Source: Chitinophagaceae bacterium (GTDB lineage: Bacteria > Bacteroidota > Bacteroidia > Chitinophagales > Chitinophagaceae). Taken from it: a stretch of DNA of 64,000 bases. The notes beneath the pieces are model-generated. The model did no database searches, was not told the DNA's origin, and saw only the letters and a program-made list of their open reading frames with translations. The stretch's first letter is position 1; the number at the start of each line of letters is the position of its first letter. Shown here piece by piece: positions 16,155 to 24,287 of the stretch. The position numbers and the translations under genes are program-made. Location of the stretch: positions 434,001 through 498,000 of the forward strand of contig JAFKGQ010000003.1 in NCBI GenBank assembly GCA_017307755.1, read 5' to 3'.

Positions 16155-16202
16155 ATCTTTCCGGGAAAAGGGTTATATTTTACAGAAGACCCTTTTCCCG
16201 GA
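16116..16202 (+). repeat. Tripartite hairpin element, copy 1
   Basis: Hairpin 1 is ACGGACC/GGTTCGT with loop GAA (16117-16133, one G-T wobble). Hairpin 2 is GTCC-GAA-GGAC (16135-16145). Four bases then lead to ATTAG (16150-16154), and hairpin 3 has perfect 14-bp arms TCCGGGAAAAGGGT/ACCCTTTTCCCGGA (16160-16173, 16189-16202) around a 15-base A/T-rich loop. Hairpin 2 shows a paired change (G-C to T-A) relative to the GGCC stem of the other three copies. The element overlaps the 3' end of the APC permease gene. No T-tract follows hairpin 3. Confidence 0.75.
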
Positions 16203-16228
16203 CATTACAGTAAATCGAAAAAGTAAAC

Positions 16229-17392
16229 ATGGACATCTCTTATATCATCAATGAATTGGGAGAGGACCGTAGCGGATATTTCAATGCCGTAGCCCCTCCC
16301 ATCATCCAGACCAGCAATTTCAGGGTAGGGACGGTAGCCGAGCTGAAGGGGCTTTTCGACGATGAATACAGCGGTTATCTCTACAGCAGGGGGCTTAACC
16401 CCACCGTAGACATCCTTCGTAAAAAGCTGGCTGCCCTGGATGGGGCGGAAGACTGTTTGGTCTTCAACAGCGGGGCGGCTGCCATTTTCGCCGCAGTGCT
16501 GGCCAATGTCAGCGCCGGGGATCACATCGTCTCGGTAGAGCGGCCGTATACATGGGCGGCGAAGATGTTTGACAATGTACTTCCCCGTTTTGGCGTATCC
16601 ACCACGTATATCGATGGTACACGGATCGAACACTTTGAACGGGCGATCCTGCCCAATACCCGGGTGATCTACCTGGAATCCCCCAATTCCTGGGAGTTCA
16701 AGCTGCAGGACCTTCGGGCCGTAGCGGAACTGGCTCGTGCTGAGAATATCATCACCGTCATCGACAATAGCTATTGTACGCCTTTTTTGCAGCGTCCTAT
16801 CGAAATGGGTATCGATATTGCCATGCAGACGGCTACCAAGTATATTGGCGGTCATAGCGATACGCTGGGGGGAGTGCTCTCTGGTTCGGCATCGATGATA
16901 AAGAAGATATTCGATAGCGAATACCTCAACATTGGCAGCGGTATCCAGCCTTTCAATGCCTGGCTCCTGCTGAGAGGATTGCGGACGATGCCGGCCCGGC
17001 TGGAGCGTATAACCAATACCACCCGGCAAGTGGCGGATTTTCTCAAACAACATCCCCGGGTGGAGAGGATCCTGTTCCCTTTTGATGAGTCTTTCCCACA
17101 ATATGAGCTGGCCCGGCGCCAGATGAAGGGGGCCTGCGGACTGTTGAGCTTTTATGTCCGGGCTACCCGTATGGACCAGGTCGTCCGCCTGTGCGAATCC
17201 CTGCGGCATATTATGATGGCCGTGAGTTGGGGCGGTCATGAATCGCTTATCCTTCCCCGCTGTGCTTCTCTCGACCCGGAGCAATTTGACCCTTCCAATA
17301 ACGAACACCGTATGCTGCGGCTTTATACGGGTCTGGAGGATCCCGGCTATCTGATAGCCGATCTGGAGCAAGCTTTCTTAAAAGCATGGTAA
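16229..17392 (+). CDS. PLP-dependent trans-sulfuration enzyme (cystathionine gamma-synthase/lyase family)
   Basis: A 387-residue enzyme of the Cys/Met metabolism PLP family. Key parts are YSRGLNPTVDILRKKLAALDGAE (phosphate and substrate contacts), VIDNSYCTPFLQRPIEMGIDI (Asp that holds the PLP nitrogen), and ATKYIGGHSDTLGG with the Lys that forms the Schiff base. It probably acts on cysteine, homocysteine, methionine or cystathionine, by beta- or gamma-elimination or replacement; the exact reaction cannot be read from the sequence. It starts 26 bases after the hairpin element. A frame of 388 codons on the opposite strand is a shadow. Confidence 0.88.
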   Translation: MDISYIINELGEDRSGYFNAVAPPIIQTSNFRVGTVAELKGLFDDEYSGYLYSRGLNPTVDILRKKLAALDGAEDCLVFNSGAAAIFAAVLANVSAGDHIVSVERPYTWAAKMFDNVLPRFGVSTTYIDGTRIEHFERAILPNTRVIYLESPNSWEFKLQDLRAVAELARAENIITVIDNSYCTPFLQRPIEMGIDIAMQTATKYIGGHSDTLGGVLSGSASMIKKIFDSEYLNIGSGIQPFNAWLLLRGLRTMPARLERITNTTRQVADFLKQHPRVERILFPFDESFPQYELARRQMKGACGLLSFYVRATRMDQVVRLCESLRHIMMAVSWGGHESLILPRCASLDPEQFDPSNNEHRMLRLYTGLEDPGYLIADLEQAFLKAW

Positions 17393-17470
17393 AATAGAGT
17401 GGAAATAGGGGGGATTCTGTATTTTAGGGGCCGCTTATCAAAAAACAGTCCCGGGGTGGAGAAGTACTTT

Positions 17471-17478
17471 TAAATTTG
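17471..17478 (+). promoter_or_regulatory. -7 box directly before the TolC-like gene
   Basis: TAAATTTG, a perfect TAnnTTTG, followed by exactly four bases and the ATG at 17483. This spacing would place the transcription start at or next to the start codon. No -33 TTTG at the usual distance. Confidence 0.45.
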
Positions 17479-17482
17479 TTGC

Positions 17483-18940
17483 ATGACCATGAAAAAATTG
17501 CTGCTGGTGTGGTTTTTACCAGTATCCTTATTAAGTCACGTGAGCCAGGCCCAGGATAAATGGGATTTGAAGCGTTGCGTGAGCTATGCGCTGGCCAATA
17601 ATATCTCCGTCAAGCAGGCGGATGTACAGGCAAGACTGGCAAAGCTGACGCTTGGTCAAAGCAAGCTTCAACAAATACCTACCCTTATTTTTGGTACGGG
17701 AGTGGGGATCAATTCCGGTAACTCCCTCAATCCCACCAATTATACCGTTAATAATACCACTTTTCTTTATAATAATTTCTCTCTTCAGTCAAGTGTCGTC
17801 CTATTCAATGGGTTCAACCTGCAGAATGTCATTGCAGCCAATCGGGCTGCCTGGCAGGCGGCGCTGGCCACTACGGATAAGACAAGGAATGACATTTCAC
17901 TTAATGTCGCCAACGCCTATCTGCAGGTGTTGCTGGCCCGTGAACAGGCTGAAGCCGCCCGGGCAAAACTGGCGCTTTCCCAATCTCAACTGGAGATCAC
18001 CCGCAAACAGGTGAAGGCCGGGACATTGCCGGAGCTCAATGCCGCGGAACTGGAATCACAGGTGGCCCAGGACAGCTCGAACTATATCAATCTTACGGGT
18101 ACGATCCAGCAGAATGTGCTGACTTTGGAAGCTTATATGGGATTGGATGCCAGCACCCCTTTCGAGGTGGACAGTCCGCCCGTGGACGAAATACCCGTAG
18201 AAAAACTGGCCGACGTACAGCCGGAAGCAGTCTATTCCCTTGCGCTGACCAACCAGCCGCAACAAAAGGCGGATGCCTTTCAGATAGAAGCAAACCGTCA
18301 CCTTGTAAAAGCAAATAAAGGGGCCATGTACCCGATGATATCGCTGGGAGGCAACATGGGGACGAATTATAATACGACCCCGGTCCCGCAATATCAGTCA
18401 TCATTGGTTAAATTACCCCAACCGGTCAAGATCGGGTATGTACAGGGCTCCAATACACCTGTTCTGGTGGATAGTCTTACCACGAGCGTCTCTCATGACA
18501 CCCATACACCTTATTTCAAACAGCTGAACTCCTACTTCAATCAATCGATAGGGATCAACGTCAGCATCCCCATCCTGAACAACGGCACCCTCCGCACCAA
18601 CTATGCCAAATCGAAGCTCAACCTTCGTTATGCCGAGTTGCAGCGGGACCAGGACAACCTTACCTTAAAGAACAATATCTACCAGGCATACACGGCAGCC
18701 ACAACAGCGCTGCAGAAATATGAAGCCAACAAGATCAGCGTGGCCGCATCGGGGAAAAGTGCCGACTTCGCACAAAAAAGATATGCTGTCGGCATGCTGA
18801 ATACCATCGACCTGCTGACCAACCAAAATAATTTTTTTAACGCAAAGATCAACCTGCTTTCTTCCCAGTACGATTATGTGTTCAAGATGAAAGTGCTGGA
18901 GTTCTATAAAGGTCTGGGGATAAAGCTATCAAAAGAATAA
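17483..18940 (+). CDS. TolC family outer membrane efflux protein
   Basis: A 485-residue protein with a signal peptide (cleaved after SHVSQA) and the long alpha-helical repeats of the OEP/TolC family: KWDLKRCVSYALANN at the start, NVANAYLQVLLAREQAEAAR, and in the second half KNNIYQAYTAATTALQKYEANK and FAQKRYAVGMLNTIDLL. It forms an outer-membrane exit duct for a multidrug or type I exporter. The next gene encodes the periplasmic adaptor, but no inner-membrane pump follows. An alternative start is the ATG at 17489. Confidence 0.9.
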   Translation: MTMKKLLLVWFLPVSLLSHVSQAQDKWDLKRCVSYALANNISVKQADVQARLAKLTLGQSKLQQIPTLIFGTGVGINSGNSLNPTNYTVNNTTFLYNNFSLQSSVVLFNGFNLQNVIAANRAAWQAALATTDKTRNDISLNVANAYLQVLLAREQAEAARAKLALSQSQLEITRKQVKAGTLPELNAAELESQVAQDSSNYINLTGTIQQNVLTLEAYMGLDASTPFEVDSPPVDEIPVEKLADVQPEAVYSLALTNQPQQKADAFQIEANRHLVKANKGAMYPMISLGGNMGTNYNTTPVPQYQSSLVKLPQPVKIGYVQGSNTPVLVDSLTTSVSHDTHTPYFKQLNSYFNQSIGINVSIPILNNGTLRTNYAKSKLNLRYAELQRDQDNLTLKNNIYQAYTAATTALQKYEANKISVAASGKSADFAQKRYAVGMLNTIDLLTNQNNFFNAKINLLSSQYDYVFKMKVLEFYKGLGIKLSKE

Positions 18941-19002
18941 CCTGTTGTATTATGATGCGAGCTTGCGGCTGCATAACTCCTTTAAAATGACATTAACTCG
19001 TT

Positions 19003-20394
19003 ATGAAAAAGAAAGCGCTTTGGATAATCATAGGAATAGTAGTGTTGATCCTCGTATTGGTACTGCTGAAAAAGGCAGGTGTGATAGGTAAGGAAGAGGG
19101 GACAAAAGTCTCTGCTGAAAAAGTAGCCCGTCGTAATATCACAGAGATCGTTACGGCCAGCGGCAAGATATATCCGGAAAAGGAAGTAAAGATCAGCCCT
19201 GATATTTCGGGCGAAGTGGTGGAACTGAACGTCCTGCAGGAAGGCGACAGTGTTCACAAGGGCCAGGAACTGGCCAAGATCTATGCGGATATTTATACGA
19301 CCCAGCGTGATCAGGCCGCTGCCCAGATGGGCCAGCAAGAGGCCCTCGTCTCCAATGTGTCGGCTACGCTGCCTGGTCTGAAGACGGCTATGGAGACGGC
19401 TAAAAGGACTTTCGACCGGCAAAAACAGCTGCTGGACCAGAAAGTGATCTCCCAGTCCGAATATGAGGCTGCGGAAAGCGCTTACAGAACGTCCGAAGCG
19501 AATTATCTGGCTGCCGTGCAGACAGCAAGAGGAAATGTGGCGGGCGTTGCGAGCGCACGTGCCAATCTTGCCATTGCCGCCAAGAACCTCAGCCGTACCA
19601 CGGTGGTTTCTCCCATCGACGGAGTCGTTTCCCTTTTGAGCATTAAGAGAGGGGAAAGAGTGGTGGGCAATTCAATGATGGCAGGTACCGAGATGATGCG
19701 GGTAGCGGACATGAGCAAGATCGAAGCCATCGTGGACGTTGGCGAGAACGATATCCCCAAAGTGCATCTGGGTGACTCCGCCCTTTTGGAAATAGACGCT
19801 TACAATAACCGAAAATTCAAGGGGGTCGTTACCCAGATAGCCAGCAGCGTAACTACGGCTGCCGGTGTTTCCACGACCACCGTATCCACCAACGACGTGA
19901 CCAACTATAAGGTACATATCCGTCTCTCCCCGGACTCTTACAAGGACCTCATCGACCCTGCCAGACCTAAGTCTTTTCCTTTCCGTCCGGGAATGAGCGC
20001 AAGCGCGGACATTCAGACCCGTACGCATGTAAATGTGCTTTCCGTACCCATCAACTCAGTCGCTACACGGGAAAAGGGGACAGATAAAAGTGCGCAGACT
20101 GACGATAAGGATAAAAATACGGATGATAAGGATGCCGGTGACAGCAAGACCTCCACTTCAGCGCTGGGCGACCTGGATGTGGTGGCCTTTGTATTGCAAC
20201 CTGGCGATACGGTGAAAAAGGTCATGGTAAAGACAGATATCCAGGATATCAATTACATCGAGATCGTGGATGGTCTTAAGGAAGGTGATCAGGTGATCAC
20301 CGGTCCTTACAGCATTGTCAACAAAACGCTGAAAAGCGGAATGAAAGTGAAAGTAGTACCCAAGGACAAGTTGTTCGAGGGCAACAAGAACTAA
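19003..20394 (+). CDS. Periplasmic adaptor subunit (HlyD/MacA type membrane fusion protein)
   Basis: A 463-residue adaptor with an N-terminal membrane anchor (LWIIIGIVVLILVLVLL). It follows the order of the family: half-lipoyl segment ASGKIYPEKEVKISPDISGEVVEL, a coiled-coil hairpin of about 100 residues, the second half-lipoyl TVVSPIDGVVSLLSIKRGERV, and a beta-barrel. Between the barrel and the membrane-proximal domain is an unusual insertion rich in Asp and Lys (TDDKDKNTDDKDAGDSK). It would link the TolC-like duct to an inner-membrane pump of the MacB or RND class, which is not encoded nearby. Confidence 0.88.
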   Translation: MKKKALWIIIGIVVLILVLVLLKKAGVIGKEEGTKVSAEKVARRNITEIVTASGKIYPEKEVKISPDISGEVVELNVLQEGDSVHKGQELAKIYADIYTTQRDQAAAQMGQQEALVSNVSATLPGLKTAMETAKRTFDRQKQLLDQKVISQSEYEAAESAYRTSEANYLAAVQTARGNVAGVASARANLAIAAKNLSRTTVVSPIDGVVSLLSIKRGERVVGNSMMAGTEMMRVADMSKIEAIVDVGENDIPKVHLGDSALLEIDAYNNRKFKGVVTQIASSVTTAAGVSTTTVSTNDVTNYKVHIRLSPDSYKDLIDPARPKSFPFRPGMSASADIQTRTHVNVLSVPINSVATREKGTDKSAQTDDKDKNTDDKDAGDSKTSTSALGDLDVVAFVLQPGDTVKKVMVKTDIQDINYIEIVDGLKEGDQVITGPYSIVNKTLKSGMKVKVVPKDKLFEGNKN

Positions 20395-20407
20395 AACGAA
20401 GGCAAGC

Positions 20408-21445
20408 ATGCGCTTTGGAGTGATAGGTAGTGGCAGTTGGGCTACGGCATTAGCCAAGATCCTTACAGACAACAGGAACTCTATTAATTGGTGGATCAGA
20501 CACCAGCATATCATTCGTCATATACAATCCCGGCATCATAACCCCCAGTATCTACCTTCGGTCTATTTTGACACGGGATTACTGACCTTAAATGATAATG
20601 TGAGCGAGGTGGTGGCCGCATCCGACTGCCTGGTGATCGCCGTTCCTTCCGCCTATGTGGCGGAAACCCTGCAAGTGCTGGATAAGACGGCCTTTCGGGG
20701 GAAAAAGATCATCTCTGCCGTCAAAGGCATACTACCCGAGCAAAACCTCCTGCTCAATGATTACCTGGAACGGGAGTTTAATACGGATATAGCTGATTAT
20801 TACACTGTCATGGGCCCCTGTCATGCGGAGGAAGTGGCTGCGGAAAAGCTGTCTTATCTGACTTTTTCCGGCCAGGATGAAACCTCAGCGGCCGAGATAG
20901 CGTCCTATTTTACGACGGAATACCTCAATACAGTCATTAACAATGATATATATGGGGTACAGTACGCCGCGATCCTGAAGAATATCTATGCGCTGGGGGC
21001 AGGCATCGCTCACGGGCTTGAATACGGAGATAATTTTCTCAGTGTGCTCATCGCCAACTGTGCGGATGAGATGGCTGGTTTTCTCCTGAAGGTAGGCATC
21101 CGGCATATAGAGGTGGGCATACATGCGGAAGAAGACCCCCTATCGCACCGGAAAAGCGCGAATTATGCGGCATCCGTTTATCTGGGCGATCTGTTGGTGA
21201 CCTGTTATTCCCTGTTCAGCCGGAACAGGACCTTCGGGAATATGATCGGGAAGGGTTATTCTGTCAAAGCTGCCCAGCTGGAATTGAACATGGTTGCGGA
21301 AGGATATAATGCCAGTAAATGTATCTATTTGATAAACAAGGAAATAAAAGCAGAAATGCCCATTGCGGCCACCATCTACCGGATCCTTTGGGAAAATGTT
21401 AAAGCCGCGGATGGATTTAAACAAATTGAACCGTACCTTGTCTAA
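20408..21445 (+). CDS. gpsA: NAD(P)-dependent glycerol-3-phosphate dehydrogenase
   Basis: A 345-residue dehydrogenase that reduces dihydroxyacetone phosphate to sn-glycerol 3-phosphate for phospholipid synthesis. It has the nucleotide-binding GSGSWATALAKIL at the N terminus, VIAVPSAYV, SAVKGI, MGPCHAEEVA, and LKNIYALGAGIAHGL containing the catalytic Lys. The gene starts 13 bases after the adaptor gene, so it may share its transcript without being functionally linked. Length is normal. Confidence 0.92.
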   Translation: MRFGVIGSGSWATALAKILTDNRNSINWWIRHQHIIRHIQSRHHNPQYLPSVYFDTGLLTLNDNVSEVVAASDCLVIAVPSAYVAETLQVLDKTAFRGKKIISAVKGILPEQNLLLNDYLEREFNTDIADYYTVMGPCHAEEVAAEKLSYLTFSGQDETSAAEIASYFTTEYLNTVINNDIYGVQYAAILKNIYALGAGIAHGLEYGDNFLSVLIANCADEMAGFLLKVGIRHIEVGIHAEEDPLSHRKSANYAASVYLGDLLVTCYSLFSRNRTFGNMIGKGYSVKAAQLELNMVAEGYNASKCIYLINKEIKAEMPIAATIYRILWENVKAADGFKQIEPYLV

Positions 21446-21465
21446 CAATTGTAAACATTAATTAT

Positions 21466-21576
21466 ATGCCTCTTTCATTTCAGGGATTCGGAGCCATGGC
21501 CATTCTGGGAATGGTGCTCATCCTCTCGGCGGTGCAGGGCATACATTACCTGAAAGACAGGTTCCACAGAAAATAA
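21466..21576 (+). CDS. Possible 36-residue single-pass membrane protein
   Basis: A short frame starting MPLSFQGFGAMAILGMVLIL with a hydrophobic segment, followed by a basic tail (LKDRFHRK). It starts 20 bases after gpsA on the same strand and ends before the convergent AHSA1 gene. The hydrophobic-then-basic layout fits a small inner-membrane protein with the tail in the cytoplasm. No family is recognised; it may be chance. Confidence 0.4.
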   Translation: MPLSFQGFGAMAILGMVLILSAVQGIHYLKDRFHRK

Positions 21577-21580
21577 GCAG

Positions 21581-22024
21581 TTAGTTCTTTTCTGCTATTT
21601 CTTTCAATTTTTCCAAAGCTTTTGGCCAGGCATTCATAAAATAGTCCACAAAGTCTTGTGGGATATCTCCCCGCAGGTGGACGATCAATTCCGTCCGTTG
21701 GTTGATGGTCCGCAGCGTATAATCTTCCGAGGCTGTCGCCCATTTTTTTGCTTCCTCGCTGTCGAGGTCTTCCACTCCTTTATTGATGATACCCTGGTGC
21801 TGGAAAGACATGTACTCGTTGGGTCTGTTGTCGGTGATAGTGGATACCATGCCCGAGTCTTCATTGCCGAGGAATAGTACTTTACTGCCTTTTTTCCAGT
21901 CCGTTTTTACCCTTGAGCCTTCGCCGAATGGGGCCGTCCATTGTCTGTATGTAGCATCGGTCCAAAGCGCCGCCCATACCTTTTCTCTTGGGGCATCGAT
22001 TGTGATCCTGAATTCTTTTTCCAT
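21581..22024 (-). CDS. SRPBCC / AHSA1-like domain protein
   Basis: A 147-residue protein of the START-like (SRPBCC) superfamily, AHSA1-type: FRITIDAPREKVWAALWTDATYRQW at the N terminus, the central SGMVSTITDNRPNEYMSFQH, and a C-terminal helix FVDYFMNAWPKALEKLKEIAE. These small hydrophobic-pocket proteins are common in Bacteroidota, and most have no known function. It is a single gene flanked by genes on the other strand. Confidence 0.85.
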   Translation of the reverse strand: MEKEFRITIDAPREKVWAALWTDATYRQWTAPFGEGSRVKTDWKKGSKVLFLGNEDSGMVSTITDNRPNEYMSFQHQGIINKGVEDLDSEEAKKWATASEDYTLRTINQRTELIVHLRGDIPQDFVDYFMNAWPKALEKLKEIAEKN

Positions 22025-22177
22025 GGTTTGTTTTTGTAAGCGTAAAGTTCAGATAGTTTTTAAGGAGTAAGGGGATGGGATTGGGACGATCTGGAGGGGT
22101 ATTTGCGACAGTTCACAATTTTTTAATACAGCGGGTCCACTATGGCGGGTTAGCTTTAGGACTATTAACAGAAAGCT

Positions 22178-23131
22178 ATGAACCGTCGTGAATTATTAAA
22201 GCGGGCCGGGTTGCTGGGGTTGTCAGGCGCTGGTCTTCGCAGCCTTGCTATCGAACCTGAAGGCGTTGTCGTCAGCGTTCCAAAGAAAAGAGCCCTTCGT
22301 TTTGCTCACCTGACAGATATCCATATCGAGCCGGAGCTTAGAGCTGCGGAGGGACTGGCCGCCTGTCTGCACCATTTGCAATCGCAAAAAGATGCGCCTT
22401 CCTTTATCTTCAGCGGCGGGGACTCCGTATTCGATTCGTTAAAGGCGACAAAGGACAGAGTGGAATTGCAATGGCGGTTATGGCATGAAGTGTGGAAAAA
22501 AGAAAACTCTCTTCCCGTAGAGTATTGCATCGGCAATCACGACTGCTGGGGCATGGGTGAAAAAAGCGATCCGCTGTATGGAAAGAAGTATGCCCTGGAG
22601 AAAATGCATCTTGATAAGACTTATCGCAGCTGGGACAAGGCCGGCTGGCATTTCATCGTGCTGGACAGCATCCATCCCAAACAGGATGGCAGCTGGTATA
22701 CCATCAGGCTGGATGACGAGCAGTTTGCCTGGCTGGAGAACGATCTGACCGTTACGCCCGCCGACCGGCCTGTGATGATCATCTCCCATGCTCCTATCCT
22801 GTCGGCAGCCGTGCTGGCCGTGGACAAGCAGGTAAAGGACGAAGAGGGGTATGTGCTGGGGGGAGGCAATATGCATACAGACGCTGCACGGATCATCGGT
22901 CTTTTTGACAGGCACCCCAATGTTCGTCTCTGTCTGAGCGGTCACATCCATCTCAACGAACAGGTGACCTACAATGGCGTCACTTATATCAGCAATGGAG
23001 CGGTCAGCGGCAATTGGTGGAATGGCAAACATTTCCGCACCGATAATGGATATGCGTTGGTGAACCTCTACGTAGACGGCAGTTTTGACAATGAATATTT
23101 CACCTACGGATGGAATGATACTGCGCGCTAA
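22178..23131 (+). CDS. Calcineurin-like metallophosphoesterase with Tat-like leader
   Basis: A 317-residue metallophosphoesterase. The N terminus MNRRELLKRAGLLGLSGAG has a twin-arginine pattern and a hydrophobic stretch, which suggests export by Tat. The metal-binding motifs occur in order: LTDIHIE (D-x-H), GGDSVFD, GNHD, SHAP, and SGHIHLNE (G-H-x-H). It probably hydrolyses a phosphoester in the periplasm; the substrate is unknown. Its 3' end overlaps the 3' end of the convergent hemW by four bases. Confidence 0.88.
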   Translation: MNRRELLKRAGLLGLSGAGLRSLAIEPEGVVVSVPKKRALRFAHLTDIHIEPELRAAEGLAACLHHLQSQKDAPSFIFSGGDSVFDSLKATKDRVELQWRLWHEVWKKENSLPVEYCIGNHDCWGMGEKSDPLYGKKYALEKMHLDKTYRSWDKAGWHFIVLDSIHPKQDGSWYTIRLDDEQFAWLENDLTVTPADRPVMIISHAPILSAAVLAVDKQVKDEEGYVLGGGNMHTDAARIIGLFDRHPNVRLCLSGHIHLNEQVTYNGVTYISNGAVSGNWWNGKHFRTDNGYALVNLYVDGSFDNEYFTYGWNDTAR

Positions 23132-24261
23132 GTATGTTCTTCAAAGAAAAGGTCTGAGGCGATACCATCCGCCAGCAGCTTGCCTTCCCGGGTCAATACG
23201 AGCCGGCGGTCCTGCTCAATGATCTTTGCCTCATGGATGTAGCGTTCTGCCTGTCTATGCAGCACCACGGCTTTCTCTTTCCCGAATCGTTGCGCCACAT
23301 GATCCTGGTCGCAGCCTTCCATCGTACGGAGCGATATCATGATATATTCATTCAGCTGTTGAGTTGGAGTGAGTATTTCTTTTTCCGACGGAGGGGGATC
23401 GCCATGTATGTAGATAGCATTGTTCGCCACATTCCACTGCCGGGAGGACATGCCATCGTATGAATGGGCGGAAGGCCCAAGTCCAAGATAGGGCTTGCCT
23501 TGCCAGTAAGCCGTGTTGTGCCGGCTGCGCCGCCCGGGTAAGGAAAAATTAGATATCTCATAGTGTTCATAGCCGGCTGCCGCCAGCAGGTCCATCAACA
23601 GGAGGAACTGGCGAGCCTGGTCTTCCTGACTGACATCTTCTTTTTTGTGTTGCCGGATCATTGTATCCAGAGCTGTCCGGGGCTCTACGGTCAATGCATA
23701 GCAGGATAGATGAGGAATGTTCAATTTCAGCGCCATCGAGACATTCTTTTCCCACCGGGCGTCCGACAGCCCCGGTGTTCCATAGATCAGGTCGATGCTG
23801 ATATTGTCCAGCCCTGCTTCCTGCGCGTCACGGATACTTTCTGCCGCCTGCCGGGCGTTGTGTACCCTGTTCATCCACTGCAGATCCTCATCAAAAAAAG
23901 ATTGAACGCCGATACTAAGCCGGTTGACCCCCTGGCGTTTCCAGCCGGCCAGCTTTCCGGGCGACGTCATATCGTCCGGATTGGCTTCCAGGGTGATCTC
24001 CACCCCCCTGGCTATCGGGAATAAGGAATGTGCTCTATCCAATATCCGACCCAGCTCTTCCTCCGTAAGAAGGGAAGGGGTGCCTCCCCCCAAATAAATG
24101 GTGTCTACCTCCTCCCGGGCGATATAATCCTTCCTTGTCTCCATTTCTTTCAATAAAGCGACAATAAAATCGTTCTTCTGACGAAGAGAAGTGGAAAAGT
24201 GAAAGTTGCAGTAATGACAGGCCTGCCTGCAAAATGGGATATGAAGATAAATTCCTGCCAT
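23128..24261 (-). CDS. hemW: Radical SAM heme chaperone HemW
   Basis: A 377-residue radical SAM protein. The iron-sulfur cluster motif is CRQACHYC (Cys11, Cys15, Cys18), preceded by IYLHIPF, and later comes YLGGGTPSLL and LSIGVQSFFDEDL. It resembles HemN but belongs to the HemW type, which inserts or carries heme, rather than oxidising coproporphyrinogen; older annotations call it oxygen-independent coproporphyrinogen III oxidase. The start is 26 bases from the divergent Omp85 gene. Confidence 0.88.
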   Translation of the reverse strand: MAGIYLHIPFCRQACHYCNFHFSTSLRQKNDFIVALLKEMETRKDYIAREEVDTIYLGGGTPSLLTEEELGRILDRAHSLFPIARGVEITLEANPDDMTSPGKLAGWKRQGVNRLSIGVQSFFDEDLQWMNRVHNARQAAESIRDAQEAGLDNISIDLIYGTPGLSDARWEKNVSMALKLNIPHLSCYALTVEPRTALDTMIRQHKKEDVSQEDQARQFLLLMDLLAAAGYEHYEISNFSLPGRRSRHNTAYWQGKPYLGLGPSAHSYDGMSSRQWNVANNAIYIHGDPPPSEKEILTPTQQLNEYIMISLRTMEGCDQDHVAQRFGKEKAVVLHRQAERYIHEAKIIEQDRRLVLTREGKLLADGIASDLFFEEHT

Positions 24262-24287
24262 GCGGTTTGCTTAACTTTAACGGACGA

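Noticed and set aside
16160..16202. Long hairpins of the repeat elements as intrinsic terminators
   Set aside because: No T-tract follows any of the four, and one copy lies in a divergent promoter region.
16205..17371. 388-codon open frame on the minus strand
   Set aside because: It is fully antisense to the PLP enzyme gene, whose motifs are clear. The translated protein is rich in His, Gly, Arg and Pro with no domain; it is a G/C-rich shadow frame.
23128..24261. Coproporphyrinogen III oxidase (HemN)
   Set aside because: The cluster motif and length fit HemW; the fourth Cys and extra N-terminal part of true HemN are not seen.
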